DNA of 64,000 nucleotides. Source: Solen grandis. Its lineage: Eukaryota > Mollusca > Bivalvia > Adapedonta > Solenidae. The stretch covers positions 22,132,110-22,196,109 of the forward strand of contig CM037777.1 in NCBI GenBank assembly GCA_021229015.1, read 5' to 3'. This document shows, in pieces, positions 13,385-26,300 of this stretch. The position numbers were made by a program, and so were the translations under genes. Position 1 is the first letter of the stretch. The number at the start of each line of letters is the position of its first letter. The notes under the pieces are model-generated. The model ran no database searches and had not been told where the DNA came from. It saw only the letters and a list, made by a program, of their open reading frames with translations.

Positions 13385-13450
13385 AAAAAAAGATACAATC
13401 CCGAGCTGGGTTCGAACTCGCACCCTAATGTTGCACCACTCCTATCTAAT
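13385..13450 (-). mobile_element. tRNA-derived SINE relic
   Basis: On the minus strand the block reads GAGTTCGAACCCAGCTCGGG, a box-B-like T arm, next to a poly-T tract at 13344-13369. No convincing box A remains. Confidence 0.4.
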
Positions 13451-13575
13451 GAACATGTGATAATGTGCCCATCATGATTCAACTATCCCTCAATTTCTGT
13501 ATTGGCCATCGATTTTGCTAGATATTGATGATGTTTGAAGCACAAAAACTATATATCTTATTTGTTTACTTTCAG

Positions 13576-13606
13576 TTCAAGTGACTACCACCCGCAACCA
13601 TGCCTG
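13576..13606 (+). other. Gelsolin gene: exon with start codon
   Basis: A strong acceptor (TTGTTTACTTTCAG, ending 13575) and donor (CTG/GTGAGT, 13607) define a 31-base exon. The ATG is at 13600-13602 in the context GCAACCATGCC, close to an animal Kozak sequence. Only 7 coding bases (Met-Pro-G) lie here, and the phase-1 junction completes Gly in the next exon. The acceptor shows that at least one non-coding exon lies upstream. Confidence 0.8.
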
Positions 13607-16600
13607 GTGAGTCTTACTCTCTCGCTTTCATCTGTTTTCCCCAGTCCCTCATTCGACTTCATAACTTTTCTTCTTAACACTTTCCTTATCTAAAAAACTT
13701 CCAATACCCATATTTTCATACTTCTGGATTGTGCTTAGAAAAAGCTAGGAACCAATATTTTTTGTCACTAATTAATCAGTGTATTCAGTGTTGCTGATCT
13801 TGATCCTGGGCTTTTCTAAGAGCCTTTACTTTAATTATTGAAATGGAGTACTCTTTTGAAAATAAATTCCCTTTCTTCTTAATACTTCTTTATATGATAC
13901 CAAAATGGGTACGTCACTTAACAACCGAAATGCAATGTTTTAAGAAGCAAGATGAAACAAGCGATACCCAGTGTGATTAGGTTTGATTGCGTCAGATCCT
14001 CTGGGTGACGTAGTAACCTGGTAGTTAGGGGTTACCTGGATTAGATATATGCCACCGAAAAAAGTTCCCTTAAGGTAATAAATAAAGTTATTAAACGTTT
14101 TTATTGCAAGGGTACGGATGATATCAGTATATAATCTGATAGACCAGTGTATTATTTCCGTGATAGATCTTGTTCGTTAAAGAAGTTCAGTCTGAGACAG
14201 GTATAAAGCGCTATCTTACTGTGATATCACGTCGTAACCAGGTGACGTAATACAACCTAGTCATATTATACTCGGAATCTATCCTTATAAATACCATTTT
14301 AACGAATTTGAATGTCGCGGTCGGGAATCAAACCCACGACCTCCCGGCTATAGGGCAGGCGTGTAACATATGCTGTTTCTGTCAGGACTCGTGAAGGTGA
14401 AGAAGTACAATTGGAAAGACAGCAACATGGCGCTGTTCGGCAGCGACCTGGAACGCCAGGTTAAAAGTACGTACATGTTGGTCATATACATAGACATGTC
14501 ACCTTAAACGTTGACATTTAGTTTGTTTAGAATGGAATAATTAAAACACAGTTTTAAAGGACTACTTTTTATTAATATTACAGGAAATATTGATGCAAAT
14601 ATAGCTTATATATTCACGATCACGAAACACTATTTCTTCTCAATTGACTGAATCTCATCGAATTTCATATTTACATTTCAAAAATCATCTCAAGGAAATA
14701 TCAAGTTAACGAAATGCAAATAAATGAATGATTAAAATAAGAAAATCAATTTCACTTTCAGAGGAGGCAGCTCTTGGCGAGCCCGCTTGGAAAGGTGCAG
14801 GCAGGGAACCCTCTCTGAAAATCTGGAGAATTGTCGTAAGTAGTCCGTCCGTCTGTGTATCAGTATCATCTAACAAACATAGTGACATTTCTTTTAGAAA
14901 GATTTTGTATAAATTTTAAAACTTCATGACAGTTTATGGCAGTAACAATAAAATCACTCAAAAGAAACGTTCTGACTTAATGTTTATGGATATGTTTTAT
15001 GACCATAGTTTACAAGTAAATTTTGGATAAGAAAAATATTTAAGATGAATTCATTTTTTTTCACGGTAAGCTTTTGATAAGTAATAACCATGTAAAGCGC
15101 AGGTGCTTGCGGTGAGATCAGATCTACAAATCTAAACAGTTTGCCTACTTTTATACATCTTAAAGCTCAAAACAAAAGCAACACATTAAGCAACGGTAAT
15201 TCATCTATTACTGGGCGCACTAAATATAATGTTTTACTGTATATAGGCATTGCTTAGTGGGCGTTATTTTAATGTGTTTTATAGTTGTGTTTGCCTTCCT
15301 TTTGAAATTTGAATACTTTACATTTTACTTAATCGTAATTAGTTGTAATCCTATGATGATGTTAGCAATCTGTACCTGGTGGGCATTGTTATATTTCTGT
15401 GTTTCAGTATAGGTGACTGGTGTTGGTTTTACCAATGTTTTAAACAAAGGCTTTGATATTCTCAATTTATTTAATTTTATTGTTAAATCAGACTCGTCAT
15501 TGGCCACACGGCCCAGCAGCCACCTACTCGTTTTTTCTTTCTCATGTCTTCTCGGGACTGTAACTAATCAAAACATGTATATCTGACTGTATTAATACAG
15601 ACCTAGTTCCAAGGAAGTACACGTCACAAGGTTATAATGTATTTGTAAATATCTACACCTGCTTTATCTCTGTTTACGTCACAGAAATTCCAAGTAACCG
15701 ACTGGCCGGAAGAGGATTATGGGAAGTTCTACAATGGTGACTCCTACATCATCTTGAACGTATGTACATGTTGGCATATCACAAGTCAGTAGTAAAGAAA
15801 ATACATTATTTACGCCGGGCTCTACATTGGAGTTTTATTAATAACACGGCTCCGTCTGTCTGTCTCTCTCTCTCTCTCTATCTGACACATCATTCTCTTT
15901 GTTGTCAAGAAAATAACTGCTCTAATTCATGTTGCATATACTGGTAAATATTACTGTTTGTATTCTCTCAGCATGTCCATAAACATACGCTGATAGATTA
16001 ATAAACAGAAAGAAAATAAATATACAGAAAAACATGTTAGCTATATACATGTTTGTGAATATGTCCGTCTTTACTTTTGCAGACGTACATCGAGCCCCCG
16101 TCCCAGGACCTGAAGTACGACGTCCACTTCTGGATCGGATCAGAGAGTTCCCAGGTACCTACGTGATGCATCTGGATCATATTCACAGAAAGAAACTGGA
16201 CTCAGGATTGTAACATCGCACGGGCATGTTTCAGACACATCTTTAGTCCAAAATAAAAGTTGTCTTTGTAAACTGATACCATTTTATCTCCGCTTTTCGT
16301 CGTCTGTTACCTACCTCATATACATTGTATATATATATCTCAATTATTGAACCAACGAAGCAACTGATTTTCCACTCAGATTTATTCTTTATTCTGACGA
16401 TTCTTATTTGTATTTTAATGGCTCAGCGATTATATCAAATAACATAAATAGTTTATCTATCAATTAGCTTACCTTGCTGAGCTATTGGTACCGATGAATG
16501 TCCGTCGTCTGTCATCAACATTTAACTTTAAATGACCCCCTCCCCCTAAACTACTCGCCATTTTTTCATGAAATTTTACAGGAATATTTCTTGAGTGGTT

Positions 16601-19600
16601 CTCCTTCAAAGTTGTTCAAATTCCATGCAGAAATATGGTTGTTATGGCAATCAAAAAGGGGAAAAAAGGTGAAAACTTTAAAAAAAATCTTCTCGTCCAA
16701 ATCAAAGCTTCTTAGCACAGATGTTCCATGGGGCCCGTTTTTTTTTATGTGTAAATAGTACAAGTTTTTTGTCCCAAAGTACTGGCTGTATTTCAAAGTT
16801 TATTGGCAAATATGCTCCTTGAGTCACGCTCTACCAAGAATGTTAAAATTGTTTTGAACCGTCCAAAAAACGTGCTAGGGGGCGAAGCTCGATTTCCGAA
16901 TATGCATATAGTACAATTAAAAATCAAAGCGCTGAAGGCATTGACGTTGTGTGTGTCTCAAGTGGAAGATGGTTTGACAAGCTGCAAATATGCAGGGTAA
17001 CTTAGTTTTTCCAAATATTAAACAAATATTAAAATAATAAAAGGTTGTTCATTGAAGGCTATAGAAATATAGGAGGAGTAAGAGTGGCAATGTGTTAATT
17101 GTTATCAGTCTGTTGAAACAAATGGTGCGTTCATCTAATGACCATGTTAACGCAACGTCAGAGCGGGGTTATTGGCATTGTGCGAAAATTTTACTTCCTT
17201 TTATTAAAATTTACCGTGATAAAAAGATAAGCAAAAGAAATGAGACAATTCGGTCCTATTAGCACTATCAGTGCTTTGATTTGTGCTACCAAGCGACGGA
17301 ACAGTTTCTATTTATAGACGCTGCGGCTCCGTACTGTGCCTTTAGTAACTTCGGATAGCAGATAAACACCTGCATCAGCCATTCTATGGAGCAACAAATA
17401 ACCCCTGGAGATATCTCTGATGTATTTTAGATAGTAGATGCGATTACAAGGAGGTTATACGTGTTTTTATCGTAATTCAAGCTTTTGTTTGGACCACTGA
17501 AACACCACTAAATAACCGAAACCTGCACATCCACCATCCAAATTCAGGCATGAGCCACCTTTTCATTCGAAAGAAACTATACTCCTCCGCGTGGTAAAGT
17601 GAGTTACGCAACATACTAGGGAAAATAGTTGTTGTTTTTCGGCGTAGCTGTATAAAATCGATTTCGATGTTTATTTTTAGACCAAAATCCCCCCTGCAAA
17701 TCTGCAGAAGTGGACTCGCCCACTTTAACCTGCTGATCATGCAGTATGCGGAGGAGGTGGAAGTTAACCCATATATTATAATTAACACATACTTTCCTAT
17801 CAATTAGGGGGTTTTACTTTATCAGTACAGATCTAACCAACAAACATTATGAATCTTACATATACAATAACATACCTTTGACCCCTTTTTGTAATAAGTA
17901 AACTTAACCATGTCAGTGTGTACAGAATGTATATAAATAGACTGCATGATTACATCTGGGTTCCCGGAAATACAGTCTATTATTAGATTGTAGGAGTTCA
18001 GTTTGTTTTCCATTTTACGCCGAATATCTTTTTAGGTTTTCGCATCGCTGTGCGAAAACCTATTGTTCTCGTTCTGTTTCTTTTTTTTTTTTTTTTTTTT
18101 TTTTATTTTTCTTCCCCTTTTTGTGAACGGCATAGCTCCGAGGTGAGAAAAGCCACATCTATGAAACTTTTATCAGTAATAACCACGTATTTGAAGATGA
18201 TCCTAACGTCGAGATAATTTTCATTTTTGTTTTGATTTTCCCGCCAGGGGGCGTTTTATATGAAAATGTTTAATAAGCAATATCTCCATTATTTGAGGTC
18301 CGATTCAAATGCGGTTTTTGCACAATGTTCCTTGTAAATAGCCCAATAAAATATGATAGGTTTCAAAAATTTGCGTATATAAAACTTTCGTGCTACAGGA
18401 GGTTGAAAGTTCGAATCTCGCAAAAACTGTGAAATAAGGGTAGGTCTACCAAAAACCTACCCATTTTATTCAGAGATGAGATAGGAGAATTTTGTTTGTT
18501 GCATATGATCTGCAAGACATATACGCACAAAATATATGGGGTGGCGAATTCGGGAAATGCATGGTTTGTCCACAGTATGCGGTCAAACTTAACCAATATT
18601 TTCGAAAAATCAACATTTTAAAAGCATGACTTTTAAGGTTATTTGCAGCTCCTGACTTTATTTTTTGTTCAATCTTTATCATTATTTCACTGTTTATGCA
18701 TTTTTATAAAACAAATAAATTCATAGAAAAAAACAACAACATAATATGCAAAGGTCAAGGTCATATACCAATTATTATTATTTATATCGGCATAAAATAG
18801 CTCCAAATCTAAAAATATTTTATAGAAAGTATATGAACAAAAGTTTTAGTTTTCGAGGAGATCTTTCCATTAATGTTTAGTTTTTGAAGATCGGACTTCA
18901 TTTGATCAAATGACCACAGTCCAAAGTTTGATCCTCTTATCAAACAATTGTATATCCATATGTTTTCTCTTTTTTGCTGCTCCTGACTTTATTTTTTGTT
19001 CAATATTCATCATTATATCACTGTTTATGCATTTTTATAAAACAAATAAATTCATAGAAAAAAACAACAACATAATATGCAAAGGTCAAGGTCATATACC
19101 AATCATTATTATTTATATCGGCATAAAATAGCTCCAAATCTAAAAATATTTTATAGAAAGTATATGAACAAAAGTTTTAGGTTTCGAGGAGATCTTTCCA
19201 TTAATGTTTCGTTTTTGAAGATCGGACTTCATTTGATTAAATGACCACAGTCCAAAGTTTGATCCTCTTATCAAACAATTGTATATCCATATGTTTTCTC
19301 TTTTTTGCTGCTCCTGACTTTATTTTTTGTTCAATCTTCATCATTATTTCACTGTTTATGCATTTTTATAAAACAAATAAAATCATAGAAAAAAAATAAG
19401 CATAATATGCAAAGGTCAAGGTCATATACCAATTATTATTATTTATATCGGCATAAAATAGCTCCAAATCTAAAAATATTTTATAGAAAGTATATGAACA
19501 AAAGTTTTAGTTTGTGAAGAGGTCTTTCCATTGGTGTTTAGTTTTTGAAGATCGGGGTTGAATTGGTTGAGTTATGATAGAAAGGCGAAAAGTGTACTTT

Positions 19601-20287
19601 TAACGAAATTGAAACGCTGTAGTTTCATGAACTTTGAGTCAAAAATTATGATTTCTTCAGCATTAACACACTGAAAACTTGTTTGGTCACGTGATTATGA
19701 TTTCATACATATTTAAGCAGAAATTATTAAAACATTCATATAAAATCGACAAGTTGATGTTTGAAGTTGAAATTTGCAAGAATGCCGTAGACTACAATGT
19801 GCAAAAAGTCCTGAAAAATTCAAGTGATTCCGTCAACAAACATGGCAGATATTCATGTTTTTCGGATAAGGGCTTGTATACGAAAATCTAGCAATTTGAA
19901 GTAAGGGAAGAAGGCGGTTATTGGGTTGGTTACCCACGATCCGGACGTTCCTACGCAGGAAAGAGTGCCCGTGTTGAAAGGTGAATTGCGATGCGTATTT
20001 GAGAGAATGAGGTGCATTTTAGGATGCAATGGTGTACACCAGGACCGATAAGCACATTGCCTTAGTTATAACGGCTTTCTTCAAACTTTTATTAGGGCTT
20101 TCAGCCTCAAGTAGAATTATTAGGTTTTCGCATCGCAGTGCGAAAACCTATTGTTCTTCTTCTGTTTTATTTTTTTAGGTTTTCGCATCGCTGTGCGAAA
20201 ACCTATTGTTCTCGTTCTGTTTCTTTTTTTTTTTTTTTTAGGTTTTCGCACCTCGCAGTGCGAAAACCTATTGTTCTTCTTCTGTTT

Positions 20288-20321
<34 letters not shown>

Positions 20322-23300
20322 TATTATTTTTCCGTCTCTTTTTTGTGAACGGCATATCAACAAGATAGGAAACAGTCACAGTTCTGATTTTTTTACCAGT
20401 TTTGTCCTAGGATCTGAATTTGATCCTAACGTCGAGAAAATTTTCATTTTTGTCTTAATTTTGCCGCTAGGGGGCGTTTTGTAAAAGTGACTAAGGGCTA
20501 ATAACTCTGTTATTTGAAGTCCGATTGAAATGCGGTTTTTTGCATTGCGTTCCTTGTCAGTTACTTAATAAAATATGATAGTTTTCAAAAAGTTGCGTAT
20601 ATATAACTTTCGTGCTACAGGAGGTTGAATGTTCGAATCTCGAAAAAACTGTGAAATGAGGGTAGGTCTGCGAAAAATTTATCCACGTCTTTCAGGAATG
20701 AGATAGGAGAATTTTGTTTGTTGCATATGATTCGCAAGACATATACGCACAAAATATATAGTGTGGCGATTTTGAGAAATGCATGGTTTGTCCACAGTAT
20801 GCGGTCAAACTTTACCAATATTTTCGAAAAGTCAACATTTTAAAAGCATGACTTTTAAGGTTATTTGCAGCTCCTGACTTTATTTTTTATTCAATCTTCA
20901 TCATTTTTTCACTGTTAATGCAGTTTTATAAAAAAAATAAAACCATAGAAAAAAAATTACCCATAATATGCAAAGGTCAAGGTCATATACCAATTAGTAT
21001 TATTTATATCGGCATAAAATAGCTCCAAATCTAAAAATATTTTATAGAAAGTATATGAACAAAAGTTTTAGGCTGTGAAGAGATCTTTCTATTGGTGTTT
21101 AGTTTTTGAAGATCGGACTTCATTTGATCAAATGACCACAGTCCAAAGTTTGATCCTCTTATCAAACAATTGTATATCCATATGTTTCCTCTTTTTTTGC
21201 TGCTCCTGACTTTATTTTTTGTTCAATCTTCATCATTATTTCACTGTTTATGCATTTTTATAAAACAAATAAAATCATAGAAAAAAAATCAAGCATAATA
21301 TGCAAAGGTCAAGGTCATATACCATTTAGTATTATTTATATCGGCATAAAACTAAAAATATTTTATAGAAAGTATATGAACAAAAGTTTTAGTCTGTGAA
21401 GAGTTCTTTCCATTGGTGTTTAGTTTTTGAAGATCGGACTTCATTTGATCAAATGACCACAGTCCAAAGTTTGATCCTCTTATCAAACAATTGAATATCC
21501 ACATGTTTCCTCTTTTTTGCTTCTCCTGACTTTATTTTTTGTTCAATCTTCATCATTATTTCACTGTTTATGCATTTTTATAACACAAATAAAATCATAG
21601 AAAAAAAATCAAGCATAATATGCAAAGGTCAAGGTCATATACCAATTAGTATTATTTATATCGGCATAAAATAGCTCCAAGTCTAAAAATATTTTATAGA
21701 AAGTATATGAACAAAAGTTTTAGTTTGTGAAGAGATCTTTCCATTGGTGTTTAGGTTTTGAAGATCGGACTTCATTTGATCAAATGACCACAGTCCAAAG
21801 TTTGATCCTCTTATAAAACAATTGAATATCCACATGTTTCCTCTTTTTTGCTGCTCCTGACTTTATTTTTTGTTCAATCTTCATCATTATTTCACTGTTT
21901 ATGCAGTTTTATCTGAACTTGATCCTAACGTTGAGAAAATTTTCATTTTTTGTCTTATTTTTGCCGCTAGGGGGCGCTTTGAAAAAATTAACAAATGCTA
22001 ATAACTCTGTTATTTGAGGTTCGATTCAGATGTGGTTTTTTGCATTGTGTTCCTTGTCAAAAGCCTAATCAAATATGATAGGTTTTAAAAATCTGCGTAT
22101 ATAAAACTTTTTGACTACGGAAGGTTGAAAGTTCGAACTTCGCAAAAAACAGTGAAAAAGAGGGTAGGTCTACAAAAAAAGTGCCCATTTTTATTGGAAT
22201 TGAGATAAAAGAATTTTGTTTGTTGCATATGATTTGCAAGACATATACGCACAAAATATATGGGGTGGCGAATTCGGGAAATGCATGGTTTGTCCACAGT
22301 ACGCGGTCAAACTTAACCAAATTTTCGAAAAATCAACATTTTCAAAGCATGACTGTTAAGATTTTTTTCAGCTCCTGACTTTATTTTTAGTTCAATTTCT
22401 ATGAAATTTTCACATTTAATGTAAAAGTCAAGGTCATATTAGGATAATTGTATATCAATTCGGCTTGAAATAGCTCAAAATCAAAAAAACAATTCATAAA
22501 CAATATATGAACAAAAGATTTAGTTTCAGAAAAGTTCTTTCTAATGATGTTTAGATTTTGAAGATCGGACTTGATTTGGTCATTTTACGGCAGTCCAAAG
22601 TTTGATCCTTTTTTGGAATAATTGTAAATCAGGTTTTATGCTTCAAAATGTGATGTATAAGAAATAGAATGTTCGACTAGTGCGATTTGTATATTTAATT
22701 GAACTATTTGCCACATTGCTAGGTACCTAATGGTAAAATTTTAATCAATTTTTTTTCTCATTTTGCTGCTAGGGGGCGCATCGCATGAAAGCACTTTTCT
22801 ACTTATAATTCAAAATGTTGAAATCTGATCCATATGCGGTTTGTTGCATTGTGTTCCTTGTTGATAGCCTAATAAAGTATGATAGTTTCTAGGTATGAGT
22901 GGATGAGTGGCTAAAACTTTTTGAGCTACTAACGGAAGGTTGAAAGTTCGAACCTCGCAAAATACTGTGCAGATGAGGGTAGGTCTACGAAAAACCTATC
23001 CATTTTTGTTAGAGATCAGATAGAAGAATTCTGTTTGCTGCAAATGATTTGCAAGACATAAACGCACAAAATATATGGGGTGGCGAATTTAAGAAATGCA
23101 TGGTTTGTCCTCTAGAAATCGTCAAACTTCACTAAATTTTAGGACAAATCAAACTTTCTAAAACATGTTTTTGTCGCTCCTGACTTTATTTTTTGTTCAT
23201 TCTTCATGATATTTTCACAAGTTATGTATTGTTATGTCTGAAAGGACCCCACAATTAAAAAGGTAAAAGAAATTGCAAAGTTCAAGGGCATATTACGATT

Positions 23301-26300
23301 ATTGTGTTTTTATTCGGACCCAAATAGGTCCAAAACTAAAAATATTTCATTAAGAGTATATGGACAAAAGTTTTAGTGCTTGAAGAGGTCTTTCCAGTGA
23401 TGTTTAGATTTTGAAGATTGGACTTGATTTGGTATTTTATGGTTTCCTTTCAAAAATCATTGTTAAATAATCATTTGCACTCCTGACTTTATTTTTTGTT
23501 CAATCTTCATGAAATTTTCACATGTTATGTATGACTATGTCATTAAATTTCATATAATAAAAAAGTTTAAAATGTATTGTAAAGGTCAAGGTCATATTAG
23601 GATTATTGTATATCTATTTGGCTTGAAATAGCTCAAAACCTAAAAACAATTCATAAACAATATATGAACAAAATATTTAGTTTTAAAAGAGTTCTTTTAA
23701 TGATGTTTAGATTTTGAAGATCGGCCTTGATTTGGTCATTTTATGGCAGTCTGAAGTTTGATTCTTTCAGGAATTATTGTATTAAAGCATGACTTTTAAA
23801 TCATTTGCAGCTCCTGACTTTATTTTTTGTTCAATCTGCATGAAATTTTCACATATAATGTATAACATTGTCTTTAAAGTTCATATAATAAAAAACTTAA
23901 AAATTTATTGTAAATGTCAAGGTCATATTAGGATTAGTGTATATCTATTCGGCTTGAAATAGCTCAAAACCTAAAAACAATTCATAAACGATATATGAAC
24001 AAAACATTTATTTTTATAAGAGTTCTTTCCAATGATGTTTAGATTTTGAAGATTGGACTTGATTTGGTTATTTTATGGCATTCTGAAGTTTGATCCTTTC
24101 AAAAATCATTGTATTAAAGCATTACTTAAATCATTTGCAGCTCCTGACTTTATTTTTTGTTCAATCTTCATGAAATTTTCACATGTTATGTATAACTATG
24201 TCATTAAATTTCATATAATAAAAAAGTTTAAAATGTATTGTAAAGGTCAAGGTCATATTAGGATTATTGTATATCTATTTGGCTTGAAATAGCTCAAAAC
24301 CTAAAAACAATTCATAAACAATATATGAACAAAATATTTAGTTTTAAAAGAGTTATTTTAATGATGTTTAGATTTTGAAGATCGGCCTTGATTTGGTCAT
24401 TTTATGGCAGTCTGAAGTTTGATTCTTTCAGGGATCATTGTATTAAAGCATTACTTTTAAATCATTTGCAGCTCCTGACTTTATGTTTTGTTCAATCTTC
24501 ATGAAATTTTCACATATAATGTATAACATTGTCTTTAAAGTTCATATAATAAAAAACTTAAAAATTTATTGTAAATGTCAAGGTCATATTAGGATTAGTG
24601 TATATCTATTCGGCTTGAAATAGCTCAAAACCTAAAAACAATTCATAAACGATATATGAACAAAACATTTATTTTTATAAGAGTTCTTTCCAATGATGTT
24701 TAGATTTTGAAGATTGGACTTGATTTGGTTATTTTATGGCATTCTGAAGTTTGATCCTTTCAAAAATCATTGTATTAAAGCATTACTTAAATCATTTGCA
24801 GCTGACAGGTAATACTCAAAAATATTCTTTTGGGTAAAAAGTTTGTTTAAACATTGCGACAATATTGTTTGAAAGATCGCTGTTAACAGTATCAACAAGC
24901 CATTGAACGAAGATATGTTTTTCGGATCATGCGACTCGTGAACTGAATATAAGTGCTTTCGCGAAAACCGATGATATCGCAATAGCGATTCTAGTTTTAA
25001 AGATATTTCTTGTTTTTAGATAAGTTTGTATCTATAGCTAAAAATGTTGTTTTTTTCTACATACAATTATTGTGTCCCGTAAATATTTTTTATTTTTTAC
25101 TCAAAATTGAGTTTTCACTATTTCACTGAATCTCAGCATATCTGTATCGTAGAATTCTGTTCAATCGTTCGGTCATTCATACAAAATGTAGAGAAACGGA
25201 CCCTCAGAATGTAGATACTATAGTTGTGAGTGACTACTCACACACAACTAAACACACAACTAAAAATCATCTCGTCAAAACGTGCTGGCTGGAATTAAAA
25301 GTTTTAAGGCACAAATGATAATTGATTGTTGAAATTATTTGGATCCGTTGAAAAACATGACTGCCAGGGCCAGAGCCCATTTTCCATAATATCATTAAGA
25401 TATTTGCTGTTTCTTTTCCTCCCACTTATGCCTGGGTTTCGAATGAGCGATCCAAGGGCGTCCATGACCCTCTTTTAAAACTTCTGACACTATGAAACTT
25501 ATGATATCCGTGCGGGACGAATATCAATTCACAAAAATCCTTCATTAAATCAACATACCAGAGCTGGTACCTGTATATTCTATGTAATTTCAGGATGAGT
25601 ACGGCACCGCAGCCTACAAAACTGTGGAACTGGACACTCTGCTGGACGATAAGGCCGTGCAGCACCGTGAGGTGCAGGGGTTCGAGTCCGAGCTGTTCCT
25701 GTCTTACTTCAAGGAAATTGTGTGAGTGTTCTACATTTCTAGCTCACATTGAGCACGTATTTAGGATGACCAGATGTCCGGCGTCCGTTGTCCGTGCGAG
25801 CGTCCGTCCTTCTGTCGTCAACATTTTCCGTTGATGGATTTTTACCAAATTTTCACAGGATCGATCCTTATGAGGCCCTCTATCAAAAGTGTTGAAATTA
25901 CTTTGATTGGATTAAAAAGTAGGTCAAAGGAACTAAAAATATATGTAAAAATGCAAAATTTGAAAAAGGTTATCAGTTAATTTGACTATTAACACTACAT
26001 TATTGTAATATTTTCCTTCTTTTAGGACGATGGAGGGTGGTGCCGAAACGGGTTTCCGTCACGTGAAACCAATTGAGTATAAGACCAGGCTCCTACAGAT
26101 GTTCGGCAAGGGTAGAAACATTGCGATAAGAGAGGTAGGACCTGATATTCAGTGTTATTGTTATACGCTGAGATGGCGGACAATAAGCATATTTTCTTAA
26201 TATAAGTTTTATAATTCTTAATATAGATTCAATACCGTTACGGTTTGTATCGCTATTACCGTGACGACGAAACCACCCATTATTTGCAATCATGGAATGT

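Larger units (their letters stand above)
8190..13575. other. Region without a supported gene between the modular protein and gelsolin
   Basis: AT-rich. It contains the N gap, a GAT-rich microsatellite (9921-9950), a poly-C run (10748-10763), a SINE core fragment, a 42-bp direct duplication, a poly-T run (13344-13369) and a tRNA-like B-box relic (13385-13450). The promoter and non-coding first exon of the gelsolin gene probably lie here or further left; I could not place them. Confidence 0.5.
18034..24994 (+). repeat. 7-kb composite of hairpin heads, header modules and ~330-bp tandem units
   Basis: Three kinds of block recur. (a) Terminal hairpins AGGTTTTCGCA...TGCGAAAACCT at 18034, 20122, 20177 and 20240. 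(b) A header of about 420 bp with GCTAGGGGGCG and AGTTCGAATCTCG at about 18240, 20460, 21960 and 22765. (c) Thirteen units of about 330 bp beginning GCTCCTGACTTTATTTT at 18648, 18979, 19310, 20870, 21202, 21522, 21853, 22371, 23176, 23479, 23810, 24140 and 24471. The block ends in a short hairpin and CTAG at 24994. No coding capacity survives. It occupies most of gelsolin intron 5. Confidence 0.85.

Noticed and set aside
20138..20368. Phe-rich open frames over 20.1-20.4 kb
   Set aside because: They are translations of poly-T tracts and transposon heads.
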